NCBI GenBank assembly: GCA_013076295.1
Contig: RQOL01000824.1
Location: forward strand, 3,844,001-3,908,000
DNA length: 64,000 bases
Source of the DNA: Sanderia malayensis
Taxonomy: Eukaryota > Cnidaria > Scyphozoa > Semaeostomeae > Pelagiidae
Direction of reading: 5' to 3'
The notes below the pieces were generated by a model. That model did not search any database. It worked only from the letters and a program-made list of their open reading frames with translations, and was not told where the DNA came from. Each line of letters starts with the position of its first letter. Positions within the stretch are counted from its first letter, which is position 1. Positions 28,245-38,670 of this stretch are shown here, one piece after another. Position numbers and translations under genes: made by a program.

Positions 28245-28250
28245 TATAAA
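28245..28250 (+). promoter_or_regulatory. TATA box of PEP1
   Basis: TATAAA in the context ggtctataaatt, 102 bp before the ATG. The same motif lies 102 bp before PEP2 and PEP4 and 106 bp before PEP3. The leader between is also conserved (cattcgcag, gtagactaaact, accaacgaatccaaa). Confidence 0.7.
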
Positions 28251-28346
28251 TTAGCCGGGTGAGACAAAAATGTACCATTCGCAGATACGAACAGTAGACT
28301 AAACTGATCATTTAGTAAATCTCTTTTAAGGACCAACGAATCCAAA

Positions 28347-30667
28347 ATGAAGACAATTTTCTTTCTCTTGGTTGTTCTGGGATTGGCTTTCATTTCATGT
28401 GGTAAGAAATATTCTTGAAAATATTCATCCTTATACACCTAACCTTGATGGACAATTATGAAGCGGCTCAAAGAGTAACTTCTTTATATTTCTTATATTA
28501 GATTTGTTATTTGTAATATTTGGAAAACTGAATGATCGCTATCTTGTATAGATGCAAAGAGCTTGAAAAGGAAAGACAATGAAGGCAATCATATCTTCCC
28601 CGGATGGAAAGGTAAAAAAAGTTGCTGAATTCCTGCACTTCAACCATTTAACTCATCCAACATTGTTAATATGTTTTACTGTCTTCAATGTGCGTTACAT
28701 ATATATATATAAGTGTCATGTTATATACCGTATATTGTTTAGATGAAAAGAATGCCGAAAATGAAGAAAATCATCCCTCCTGGCGCGGCAGATGGAAAGG
28801 TAAAAAAAGTTGCTGAATTCCTGCACTTCAACCATTTAACTCATCCAACATTGTTAATATGTTTTATTGTCTTCAATGTGGGTTACATATATATATATAA
28901 AAGTCATATACCGTATATTGTTTAGATGAAAAGAATGCCGAAAAAGATGAAAATGAAGAAATCTTTCCCTTGTTCCCGTGGAAAGGTAAAAAAGGAGTTG
29001 CTGAATTCCTGCAATTCAACCATTTAACTCATCCAACATTGTTAACGTGTTTTATTGTCTTCAATGTGCGTTACATATATATATATAAGTGTCATGTTAT
29101 ATACCGTATATTGTTTAGATGAAAAGAATGCCGAAAATGAAGAAAATCATCCCTCCTGGCGCGGCAGATGGAAAGGTAAAAAGAAGTTGCTGAATTCCTG
29201 CACTTCAACCATTTAACTCATCCAACATCGTTAACATGTTTTATTGTCTTCAATGCGGGCTACATATATATATATATAAGTCATATACCGTATACAGTCA
29301 AATCTGTCTAATCCGAACACCCTGGGGAAGCCTGAAAATGTTCGAATTACAAAAAGTTCGAATTATAGAGGTTTGTTTTATAAGAGTTGGTTTATTAGTG
29401 ATCCTTGAAGGGACAGAGAATTTCCTTCGAATTAGATAGAGTTCGAATTACAAGAGTTCGAACTATACAGATTTGACTGTATTGTTTAGATGAAAAGAAT
29501 GCCGAAAATGAAGAAAATCATCCCTCCTGGCGCGGCAGATGGAAAGGTAAAAAGAAGTTGCTGAATTCCTGCACTTCAACCATTTAACTCATCCAACATT
29601 GTTAATATGTTTTATTGTCTTCAATGTGGGTTACCTATATATATATAAAAGTCATATACCGTATATTGTTTAGATGAAAAGAATGCCGAAAAAGATGAAA
29701 ATGAAGAAATCTTTCCCTTGTTCCCGTGGAAAGGTAAAAAAGGAGTTGCTGAATTCCTGCAATTCAGCCATTTAACTCATCCAACATTGTTAACATGTTT
29801 TATTGTTCTCAATGTGCTTTACATGTGTATATATAAGTATCATGTTACATACCGTATATTGTTTAGATGAAAAGAATGCCGAAAATGAAGAAAATCATCC
29901 CTCCTGGCGCGGCAGATGGAAAGGTAAAAAGAAGTTGCTGAATTCCTGCACTTCAACCATTTAACTCATCCAACATCGTTAACATGTTTTATTGTCTTCA
30001 ATGCGGGCTACATATATATATATATAAGTCATATACCGTATACAGTCAAATCTGTCTAATCCGAACACCCTGGGGAAGCCTGAAAATGTTCGAATTACAA
30101 AAAGTTCGAATTATAGAGGTTTGTTTTATAAGAGTTGGTTTATTAGTGATCCTTGAAGGGACAGAGAATTTCCTTCGAATTAGATAGAGTTCGAATTACA
30201 AGAGTTCGAACTATACAGATTTGACTGTATTGTTTAGATGAAAAGAATGCCGAAAATGAAGAAAATCATCCCTCCTGGCGCGGCAGATGGAAAGGTAAAA
30301 AGAAGTTGCTGAATTCCTGCACTTCAACCATTTAACTCATCCAACATTGTTAATATGTTTTATTGTCTTCAATGTGGGTTACCTATATATATATAAAAGT
30401 CATATACCGTATATTGTTTAGATGAAAAGAATGCCGAAAAAGATGAAAATGAAGAAATCTTTCCCTTGTTCCCGTGGAAAGGTAAAAAAGGAGTTGCTGA
30501 ATTCCTGCAATTCAGCCATTTAACTCATCCAACATTGTTAACATGTTTTATTGTTCTCAATGTGCTTTACATGTGTATATATAAGTATCATGTTACATAC
30601 CGTATATTGTTTAGATGAAAAGAATGCCGAAAAAGAAGATCACCCCCGTTACTGGTACAGGGGTTAA
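28347..30667 (+). CDS. PEP1, multi-cassette secreted peptide precursor
   Basis: Eleven exons: 28347-28401, 28552-28611, 28743-28799, 28926-28985, 29119-29175, 29490-29546, 29674-29733, 29867-29923, 30238-30294, 30422-30481, 30615-30667, giving 210 residues. Exon 1 is a signal peptide (MKTIFFLLVVLGLAFISC). Exon 2 is a linker, DAKSLKRKDNEG..., with a dibasic site. Exons 3-10 each encode one cassette starting DEKNAE and ending WK, of two types: HPSWRGRWK (57 nt) and IFPLFPWK (60 nt). The terminal exon ends HPRYWYRG-stop. Every junction is phase 1 (codon GAT split G|AT), with donors aaag|gtaaaa and acceptors ttgtttag. Apart from Cys18 of the leader there is no Cys, so products would be linear. 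The acidic head with a cationic Trp-rich tail suggests an antimicrobial or neuropeptide precursor. I do not recognise the family. Confidence 0.85.
29295..29479. mobile_element. 185-bp TA-flanked MITE in a PEP1 intron
   Basis: Ends CAGTCAAATCTG and its inverse CAGATTTGACTG, flanked by TA on both sides. The body has repeated gttcgaatta motifs. Ends and target duplication fit a pogo/Tigger-like non-autonomous element. It ends 10 nt before exon 6 (29,490), so only TATTGTTTAG remains between element and exon. Confidence 0.8.
30043..30227. mobile_element. Second copy of the 185-bp MITE
   Basis: Same element as 29,295-29,479, displaced by 748 bp. It arose with the surrounding exon block rather than by its own transposition, since both the flanks and the position relative to the exon match. 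Confidence 0.85.
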
Positions 30668-31327
30668 GAAGAAGATGCTGACGAATCTGCTGCTTACACC
30701 TCATAACAATGGTGTGTGATTTTACAAAGATATGACAAGAACTATTTTATGCCTTTTAATGTCATATTTTTTTTCTAATTGAAACTTGTTTAATAACTCT
30801 TTGGAGCAACATGTTACTTGTATTATTTCGTGTTTTTCTGCTTTTCAAAAGTTAAATTGTTAAGTTCTATAATTACCGAACCAAGCCAGTTATTTGGTGA
30901 CCTCATGTGCAATTATTAAAAACAATTATTTGTTTCCTGACTCATGCCATCAATCAAAGAAAAACAAACGGGGTAAAACTTCCATGTTCTGAATCTAGAA
31001 TACGGGAATTGTATTTCCTCTTCTTGATATTCTCCATTGACTTCATCAGCGATTTCAGGGAGTGGTTTTTGTAGCTTCGTGCAAAAGGGTAGAAACCCCT
31101 TACATCAAGAAATGCACGCTGCTGCCTTCGCCAGAAGCCCCACATTGAGATGTTAACAAAAATGAGCACTAAAATCCTAATATTTACCTATATGTGCAGT
31201 AAAACATATTTTAATGCTATAATGTTGAATAACAAGACCAGTCATATTTAACATAAGAGTCCGATTTAGTTTTTTCCACAAAGTAAGCATTGCAGTGTTT
31301 TAAATCTCTCAATAGATTTAATGTTGG
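30668..31327. other. PEP1 3' flank
   Basis: Homologous to the 3' flanks of PEP2, PEP3 and PEP4 for about 250 bp (gaaacttgtttaataactc, acatgttacttgtattattt, tttctgcttttcaaaa). Beyond that no gene is seen. No strong poly(A) hexamer stands out close to the stop. Confidence 0.5.
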
Positions 31328-31780
31328 ATGGCTCAGTTTGAAACGAGTTCCAGACCTTGGCTTCATAATATCTTAACTCTGACTTTAAAACAAATATATC
31401 GAACTCTTGTTGAAAGTCATTTACGCTATGCAAGTGTAACCTCGGGAAGTATCCCTAGAACCAAAATAGAAGTTGTACAAATTTTACAGGATCGGGCCCC
31501 AACCATAATAGAGAGAGCTAGAATTAACCATAATTGGACGTATAATTGGCTAAACGTTGACAACTAAATCAATCAGCCATGAACTACAAGATTAGGACGA
31601 AGGATCACTGTTGCACACCAGATATTGCATAATGGTAATAATAATTCAACAGGAGATCAGAATCAGTTCTTGTTATCAGTTCATCGACTTTCCCCCAGGG
31701 GGTTAACAATCAAGCCTACTAGGACACAAGAGGCGAACTGCGTAAGGCTCGGGTTGACGCATCATGTCCAGCATGTTTCC
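31328..31780 (+). mobile_element. LINE C-terminal ORF remnant
   Basis: Contains IYRTLVESHLRYASVTSGSI then KIEVVQILQDRAPTIIERAR and HNWTYNWLNVDN, matching the characteristic region downstream of the reverse transcriptase in CR1/jockey-like LINEs (Y.TLVEPHLRYA..., LQ.L.NRA.R.I). In-frame stops follow, so it is a dead 5'-truncated fragment. Confidence 0.6.
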
Positions 31781-31877
31781 ACTGGGGTTTAATAAGCTAA
31801 GCACGTCAAGAAATTAAGAGTATACGTCGTTAAAGCTTTACCCCCAACACTTTCCACTATGGTCAATTACTGGGTTT

Positions 31878-32400
31878 AAATATAAATGAGTCATCCATGA
31901 GCAATAGCACGGCTTTGTTGATTGAAAATTGCTTAATCACGACGGAATCCGAGCCGGTGGGCTAACCACCCAGTTTTTGAGATAGCACTAACGAGCGGCA
32001 AATGCTTTCTTTTTGATTAAGCAAGTGATACGTCATTGCTCCAATTTCAACCCATTGGTGCTCTATTTTATCCATGTCAGAGCAACAGATTTGATCGCCT
32101 GCTTTGTTCAATAACTATGCCACTTACTGTAGAATACCTTGATGTTGTATTCATGCAATACCTCACGTGCACACGGCATGTACAGCATGTTACGTTATGT
32201 AAAAACTTGTAATGTAAAACGATATTGAATCAGTCAAGATACAGATAAACCAGAATGTATTCGCTTGCTGACTCCCTCTCGCTGCAACTATCAAAGATAT
32301 TACACTTGAGTTGAAAGGTGACTAAAATAGTCACCTTTCAACTCAAGTGAATAGTCATGGTGACTATTGCTGCTAAGATACCATACTAGATCAATTACTT
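31878..32400. repeat. Segmental duplication shared with 51.7-53.3 kb
   Basis: Stretches such as gagtcatccatgagcaata (31,888; again near 51,737) and gctaaccacccagttttt through gccacttactg (about 31,960-32,130; again about 53,045-53,215) occur in the same order upstream of two ankyrin-gene fragments. They show that the array grew by duplication of blocks larger than the peptide genes. Confidence 0.7.
32303..32349. repeat. Perfect 22-bp inverted repeat with 3-nt loop
   Basis: Left arm CACTTGAGTTGAAAGGTGACTA's first 20 bases begin at 32,303; the arm is 22 bp. The exact reverse complement starts at 32,328 after AAA. The related block at 53,225 retains only one arm-like piece (ttgaaaggtgacta). Confidence 0.85.
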
Positions 32401-32437
32401 CATTTTGCTCTAAGACTCACTGGAATCCAACAGACAC

Positions 32438-32930
32438 GTAGCAACAACGACTAACGTTGAAAGAGACGAAAATGAAATACTACATGCGCAAACGTTTATG
32501 CTGGAAAATTCTTATTCTGTGATAGTAACAAGCAGCCAACGAACCTAAGCATAGGCGCCGACTACGTGGGGGCTTGGGGGCTCAAGCCCCCTCTGGGAAT
32601 TTCTATGGGGGGGCTCAGCCCCCTCTGGGAATTTTGTTTGGGATCTGAAAAAGCACGTTTATTTTATCAAAGAAACACTAATCAAAGAATTGAGCCGATG
32701 ATACTGTAGACCATGATGCGTTTTATTGCAATGCTTTGTTTCTTTATTATACATAATACATATGTATATTGTACGTTATTAAAAGTGACAGGGAATTTTT
32801 CTACCTTTTTACTTTTCCAATTTTTTTTAAATTTTGAGCCCCCCCTGGGAAAAGTAAAAGTCGGCGCCTGTGAACCTAAGTTCGCCAACGAAGCGTATAC
32901 AAGACTTCTACACTCGAAAGACCTCCTAAC
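32438..32930 (+). pseudogene. Truncated copy of the ankyrin gene 3' region, split by a transposon
   Basis: 32,438-32,549 matches the ankyrin exon 2 region from about 21,050 (acgactaacgttgaaagaga, aaaatgaaatac). Sequence resumes at 32,881 with ttcgccaacgaagcgtatac, matching the parent just past 21,200. The frame is disrupted and the rest of the 3' end is lost. It carries the 323-bp element at 32,550-32,872. Confidence 0.75.
32550..32872. mobile_element. hAT-type non-autonomous element
   Basis: Ends CATAGGCGCCGACT and the reverse complement CACAGGCGCCGACT, flanked by an 8-bp duplication AACCTAAG at 32,542-32,549 and 32,873-32,880. The body has gggggctcaagccccctctgg motifs. The uninterrupted paralogous sequence is visible at 21,194, 36,269 and 53,466, which confirms the insertion boundaries. 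Confidence 0.85.
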
Positions 32931-33054
32931 GTAAAGCCTATAACTGAAATTAATTTTGAGCTGTGTTGAACAGATTTTGCGGAAAATGACGTCATCTGTT
33001 GACATACATATCACATCACACAATATCACATATCACATCACATCACATCATAGC

Positions 33055-33540
33055 ACACAATTAAATTTCAAGTGGATTACGTGCCCACCTCACATTACAC
33101 GATAGTTTATGACTGGAAATGAAGGTTATCAGAATACATATTCAATGCCAAAACGTAAGTTTTTGTCTTGTTGAGCTCATATTTTTAAAGGGCTCATGCA
33201 TACCTGCACAAATTTGACATAAAAACACACAATTAAATTTCAAGTGGAATACGTGCCCACATCACATTACACGATAGTTTACGACTGGAATTGAAGGTTA
33301 TCAGAATACATATTCAATGCCAAAACGTAAGTTTTTGTCATGTTGAGCTCATATTTTTTAAAGGGCTCATGCATACCTACACAAATTTGACATAAAAACA
33401 CACAATTAAATTTCAAATGCATTACGTGCCCACTTCACATTACACGATAGTTTACAACTGGAATTGAACGCTATCAGAATATATATTCAATGCCAAAACG
33501 TATATTCAATTCAATGCCAATGTCATGTTGTGCTCCTCTT
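33055..33540. repeat. 172-173-bp tandem repeat upstream of PEP2 (3 units)
   Basis: Units begin cacaattaaatttcaagtgg at 33,055, 33,228 and about 33,402. They are diverged from the set at 23.2-28.2 kb, and the last unit leads directly into the PEP2 promoter. Confidence 0.8.
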
Positions 33541-33592
33541 TTTAAATTGTTCTTCCGGCTAACAATAGGCAAACAATCTGTATTTTCAGGTC

Positions 33593-33598
33593 TATAAA
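33593..33598 (+). promoter_or_regulatory. TATA box of PEP2
   Basis: TATAAA in ggtctataaatt, 102 bp before the start codon, in the promoter context shared by the four precursor genes. Confidence 0.7.
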
Positions 33599-33694
33599 TT
33601 TGCAGGGTGAGACAAAAATGTGCCATTCGCAGGTAAGAGCAGTAGACTAAACTAATCATTTATTAAATTTGCTTTCAACACCAACGAAGCTGAA

Positions 33695-35081
33695 ATGAAG
33701 ACAATTTTCTACTTGTCGGTTGTTCTGGGAATGGCTCTCATTGCCTGTGGTAAGAAAAATTCTTGAGAACATTCACTCTTATACAGCTAACCTTGATGGA
33801 CAATTATGAAGCGGCTCAAAGAGTAACTTCCTTTTGTATCTTATATTAGAATTGTTCTTTGCAATATTTGGAAAACTGAATGATTGGTATCTTGTATAGA
33901 TGCAAAGAGCTTGAAAAGGAAAGACAATGAAGAACGTATTCGGTGGTGGAAAGGTAAAAAAGAAGTTGCTGAATTCCTGCGCTTCAACCATTTAACTCAT
34001 CCAACATTGTTAACATGTTTTATTGTCTTCAATGTGTGTTACATATGTATATAAGTGTCATGTTATATACCGTATATTGATTAGATGAAAAGAATGCCGA
34101 AAAAGACGAAAATGAAGAAACTTTTAACTGGTTTGGGAAAGGTATAAAAAAGAAGTTGCTGAATTCCTGCGCTTCAACCATTTAACTCATCCAACATTGT
34201 TAACATGTTTTATTGTCTTCAATGTGTGTTACATATGTATATAAGTGTCATGTTATATACCGTATATTGTTTAGATGAAAAGAATGCCGAAAAAGACGAA
34301 AATGAAGAAACTTTGAACTGGTTTGGGAAAGGTATAAAAAAGAAGTTGCTGAATTCCTGCGCTTCAACCATTTAACTCATCCAACATTGTTAACATGTTT
34401 TATTGTCTTCAATGTGTGTTACATATGTATATAAGTGTCATGTTATATACCGTATATTGTTTAGATGAAAAGAATGCCGAAAAAGACGAAAATGAAGAAA
34501 CTTTGAACTGGTTTGGGAAAGGTATAAAAAAGAAGTTGCTGAATTCCTGCGCTTCAACCATTTAACTCATCCAACATTGTTAACATGTTTTATTGTCTTC
34601 AATGTGTGTTACATATGTATATAAGTGTCATGATATATACCGTATATTGTTTAGATGAAAACAATGCCGAAAAAGACGAAAATGAAGAAACTTTTAACTG
34701 GTTTGGGAAAGGTATAAAAAAGAAGTTGCTGAATTCCTGCGCTTCAACCATTTAACTCATCCAACATTGTTAACATGTTTTATTGTCTTCAATGTGTGTT
34801 ACATATGTATATATATGTCATGTTATATACCGTATATTGATTAGATGAAAAGAATGCAGAAAAAGACGAAAATGAAGAAACTTTTAACTGGTTTGGGAAA
34901 GGTATAAAAAAGAAGTTGCTGAATTCCTGCGCTTCAACCATTTAACTCATCCAACATTGTTAACATGTTTTATTGTCTTCAATGTGTGTTACATATGTAT
35001 ATAAGTGTCATGTTATATACCGTATATTGTTTAGATGAAAAGAATGCCGAAAAAGAAGAAGATCATCCCAATATGGGTTAA
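33695..35081 (+). CDS. PEP2, multi-cassette secreted peptide precursor
   Basis: Eight exons: 33695-33749, 33900-33953, 34085-34141, 34275-34331, 34465-34521, 34655-34711, 34845-34901, 35035-35081, 146 residues, all phase 1 junctions. Signal peptide MKTIFYLSVVLGMALIAC. The linker exon ends RIRWWK. Five nearly identical 57-nt cassettes each start DEKNAEKDENEET (one has DENNAE) and end FNWFGK or LNWFGK. The terminal exon ends HPNMG-stop. A Gly-Lys before the next cassette is a classical amidation signal, so NWF-amide peptides are conceivable, with the acidic run giving the N-terminal cleavage context known in cnidarian neuropeptide precursors. Compared with PEP1 and PEP3, this gene has the most uniform cassettes. 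Ladder period is 190 bp. Function not established. Confidence 0.85.
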
Positions 35082-36240
35082 GAAGATGCTGAAGTCTGCT
35101 GCTACACCTCCCAACAATGGTATGTCATTTTTACAAAGCTGTGACAAGTACTGCCTTATGCTTCTTATTGTCATATTTTATCTTTTTCTAATTGAAACTT
35201 GTTTAAAAACTTTTCGCAGAAACATGTTACTTGTATTATTTCGTGTTTTTCTGCTTTTCAAAAATTAAATAGTCACGTTGATAATATGATTACCGAACCA
35301 AACCAGCTAGTTGTTGACCTTATGTGCAAAAGATCACTGAAACATAAAAATCCTTTTGCTGTGTTTGTTTGTATGTATGTATAAAATTCCCAAGCGAATT
35401 ATATGTCCAAGTTAAAACCTGATTTCCAGCCTTGTTCACAAAGTAAAGTGCAACAAACAAAAATGAGCAGTAAAATCCTAATAACTAGCCATATGTACAG
35501 TAAAACATATTTTAATGCTAAAATGTTCAATATCTAATGTTCTGAATAAAATGAAATAAAAAATAAAATAATAAAATGTTCTATAACTCGAAATTGAATG
35601 ACTTTTGGCAAAAACGAAGTTGATATTTGAAATCTCCGGCATTGTTTCTCCCGATTTAGGCCAAATTATTTTGGCGTGTCGGTTCTCCTTTAACTAACAT
35701 TTCCTTGCCCTTGTGTGAGAGCACTATTTTCGACAACGGACTTGTTAACGTTTTACATGACATAAAATATCTAAAAAAGAGAGCTCATTGCGAACAGAAA
35801 TCTGACACACTTTGATAATCATTACAAAGTTCTTCTAATTGACATGTGAAGATCACTTTTGACAAACATTGTGATATTCCCATTGCGAATCGGACCATGC
35901 TTAGGTACCACACAATTAACTTTTGCAGAGATTGTGCGCCGGCGCTGTATTATATAATAGCTTATAATTACTATTGAAATTTATTTGAAAACATATTCAA
36001 TGCCAACACCTGATGGCGCTCATCTTTTTAAAAGTTCTTCCGCTTGACAATATGCCCAGCCACTACATTGAAATTTTCCATTTCAATTTCAAAGCAACTG
36101 ACTGATTAAAAATTGTTTGAAAATCCCATTCTGGGTAACCGACGCCCAATGTCTAAATATTTGAGGAAAAAAACGAATATCTTTATTCGTTTTTTTTAAC
36201 TAACCGGGGTTGGTTTAACCCGGGTTAGTTTATGTAGTGT
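35082..36240. other. PEP2 3' flank and orphan promoter cassette
   Basis: The first 250 bp is the 3' flank common to the family. AATAAA hexamers cluster near 35,545-35,575. 35,690-36,060 is homologous to the upstream regions of PEP3 and PEP4 (gagcactattttc, gacataaaatatc, gtattatataatag, attcaatgcc, aaaagttcttccg) but no signal-peptide exon follows, so it is an orphan promoter copy. Confidence 0.55.
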
Positions 36241-36600
36241 AAATACGGCTGTAGTAACAAGCAGCCAACGAACCAAAGTTCGCCAACGGAGCGTAAATAC
36301 AAGAATTCTACGGCCTCGAAAAGCAAGACGAATAGAAACCCTTGTATGATCATTGCAGCAAACAGACACTGAAGCAATGGGATTTTGAGTGGCGAAAATG
36401 ATCAGGCTTGTCAAAGAAGTGGGAATAATTCTACTGCAATGCTTAGAAAGATACCAACAAGATCAATAAACTCTTACTCAAATGGAGTCGCCATGGGCGT
36501 TGTTGATCATCACGTGTTGCCAGGACAGCACGATAATGGCTGCATGTCAATGAAATTCCTGTGTGAATAAACAATAACATTTAATTAGTCTTGGTGTTAT
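36241..36600 (+). pseudogene. Truncated ankyrin gene 3' copy with stop codon
   Basis: Matches the ankyrin gene from about 21,177 through its stop codon and into the 3' UTR (caataacatttaattag). An in-frame TGA at 36,369-36,371 replaces a Leu codon of the parent (HLSNG becomes H-stop-SNG). Downstream of it the frame stays open for 61 codons to a TAA. Upstream exon and ankyrin repeats are absent. Confidence 0.8.
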
Positions 36601-38520
36601 GTCAAGCGAAAAGTAGATCGTATATAACTATAATGAGTCCTCTTCTATCTAATGTCCTTGGGTTTGCTTTTAGCTCAAATAATTCGATGTTTTTCATTGT
36701 ATGTTGCTATGATTTAGCATATAGCATAGGAACTTAGCTATCCCTGTTCAAGTTGCTAGACATAAAGGAACATTGTATAAGAAATACACAATGGATTTTA
36801 TGCCAAATGACATCTAGATCAAACGCCTGTTTAAAAGACGTTTAGGTTCGATATTTTTGTTTATGAGAAGATTATGTTAGAACAATAAAGACACTAGAAT
36901 CATGATTCCAATTTATTGTAATAATGAAATGACAAAAGATATACACCACTGAAATGATACATATTGCAAATATGTATCATTTCAGGCTGATTAGGGAAAT
37001 TTGCCAAGTATAATTTACGACTGGAAACTATGTGGCGAATCAAGTAATGATGAAATCCATAAAATCATCTCTCGAAACGTTATCCGATGTCAATCATTAG
37101 CTGGGATGACCACTCCATAGTCAAGGGTCACTTTTGACTTTCCATACTTAAGGGTCATACTTGTGGTCCTGGGTCCTGGGGTATGGTTTTTATACTGTGC
37201 CCACCTGTTCCCCACGTCTGGGTGTGGAAAGCTAAGAAAAGAATCCAGCCCGTGACATATACCCTCTACGATTAACATGGAGCACTGTTGTGGCCTTGAC
37301 AGTTAAAAACAACCACATTTTGATTGACATCTAAAAATGGATTACGATTAAAAGTGTACTTTTCTGTTGCTGTCCACTAACTTCAGATTGAGATCTTGTC
37401 AAAAAGCGATTAGGAAAGTGAGCTATAAGAGGTGTGGGGTTTAAACGGGCGTCTCTTTGTAGTAGGTGGTTTTAATTTGATTTAATCTATTAAGGAGGTA
37501 GGTGGAAGGTGGTAGGTGGAGGTAGGATAAGTAGGTGGTTTTAAATAGTTGTTAGATGCAATTTAAGAACAGTTAATGAGCGATAGAAGTTGTAACGCCA
37601 TTGGTTTATGTCTGTCAACGCAATACTGGGATACTTGGACAAACAGGATTAGGCAGGATATTGACGTCGGCTACCCCTTTGATAACTAATTAGTAGTAAC
37701 TAATTTAGTAGTAGTAAGTGATTAGTAGTAACTATTAACTAATTTGATAACCATAATCTCACCAAACTTTTATTCCCTAATCAGTCTAAACTATGGCCTT
37801 ATTCGCACTGCATCTGGAAACCTGACAATGCTAATCCCCCATTGTTCCATCTTCAAAGGCGGTAAGGGTTTATCAGGAAGTAGCTTAATTGATACAGCGC
37901 GAACAGCAAAATCTGAAACCTGACAAATTGTTGCATTTCAACTAATTGATCAAAGGTTCCGTCGTAGAGCTCTGGAGCATCACAATCTCATGAAAATGTA
38001 TGATAACCAGCGGGTTACTCGACGGGCATCCAAGATTTATGTTAACACCAATAAAAAGCCCAGGGTGCCATTTGAAATTACAAAAGTCAAAGGCGTTACT
38101 TGTTAACGTGTTAGATGAGATAAAACATCTCAAAGACTGCTCGTTGCGAACAGAAATCTGACAAACTTTGTTAATCATGACAAAGTTTTCTTAATGAGCG
38201 TGGGAACATCAACTTTGACAAACATTGTCACATTTGCAGTGCGAATAGGGCCTATGGCACGCTGGAGAGGATCGTTTTTATCCCTCCCTCCCTGTCCTCT
38301 TTTATTGTTTTTGAGTTTAATTATGATTTCTCGTCATTAGTCTGCAGTTTAATCAGTCCGGTTATAACTGCCAGGTGTATCGGCCGAAAATTGCACAGCA
38401 AATCGGTATCACCGACCGTAAAAGCTTATTCCTACTCAAGCAATACGGGCCGGTATTCTTCACCCAATTTCTTGAGATAACATTACTCTGATTTAATCTA
38501 ATAAGGAATAATTCAACTAT
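36601..38520. other. Duplicated non-coding flank
   Basis: Begins with ankyrin-gene 3' UTR homology (atcatgattccaatttat). 37,880-38,240 contains another partial promoter-like segment (aggcgttacttgttaacg, gaacagaaatctgacaaact). Several stretches recur at 39.2-39.8 and 54.2-54.6 kb (cccacgtctgggtgtggaaa, gtttaaacgggcgtctct). No gene seen. Confidence 0.5.
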
Positions 38521-38670
38521 ACAGTGATTAGCAAGATACAAACAAGATCAATAAACTCCTACTCAAATGGAGTCGTCGGCGTTGTTGATCATTAGGTGTT
38601 TCCAGGACAGCACGACAATGGCTGTATGTCAATGAAATTCCTCTCGAAATAAACAATAACATTTAATTAG
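38521..38670 (+). pseudogene. Short ankyrin gene 3'-end copy
   Basis: Matches only the last 130 bp or so of the ankyrin coding region (gatcaataaactcctactca, gtgtttccaggacagcacga, tgtcaatgaaattcct) and the beginning of its 3' UTR. A small deletion (gagtcgtcggcgttgttg against gagtcgccatgggcgttgttg) and a TAG break the frame. Confidence 0.75.

Larger units (their letters stand above)
29119..30614. repeat. 748-bp tandem duplication inside PEP1
   Basis: Exons 5, 6 and 7 and their introns (from 29,119) recur exactly 748 bp later as exons 8, 9 and 10 (from 29,867), including the small transposon in the intron. The two copies look almost identical by eye, indicating a recent duplication of three cassettes at once. 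Confidence 0.85.

Noticed and set aside
28600..35100. Regularly spaced direct repeats resembling a CRISPR-like array
   Set aside because: Units are 180-190 bp, contain splice sites and codon-phased exons, and sit behind a signal-peptide exon in animal DNA. This is an exon ladder, not CRISPR.
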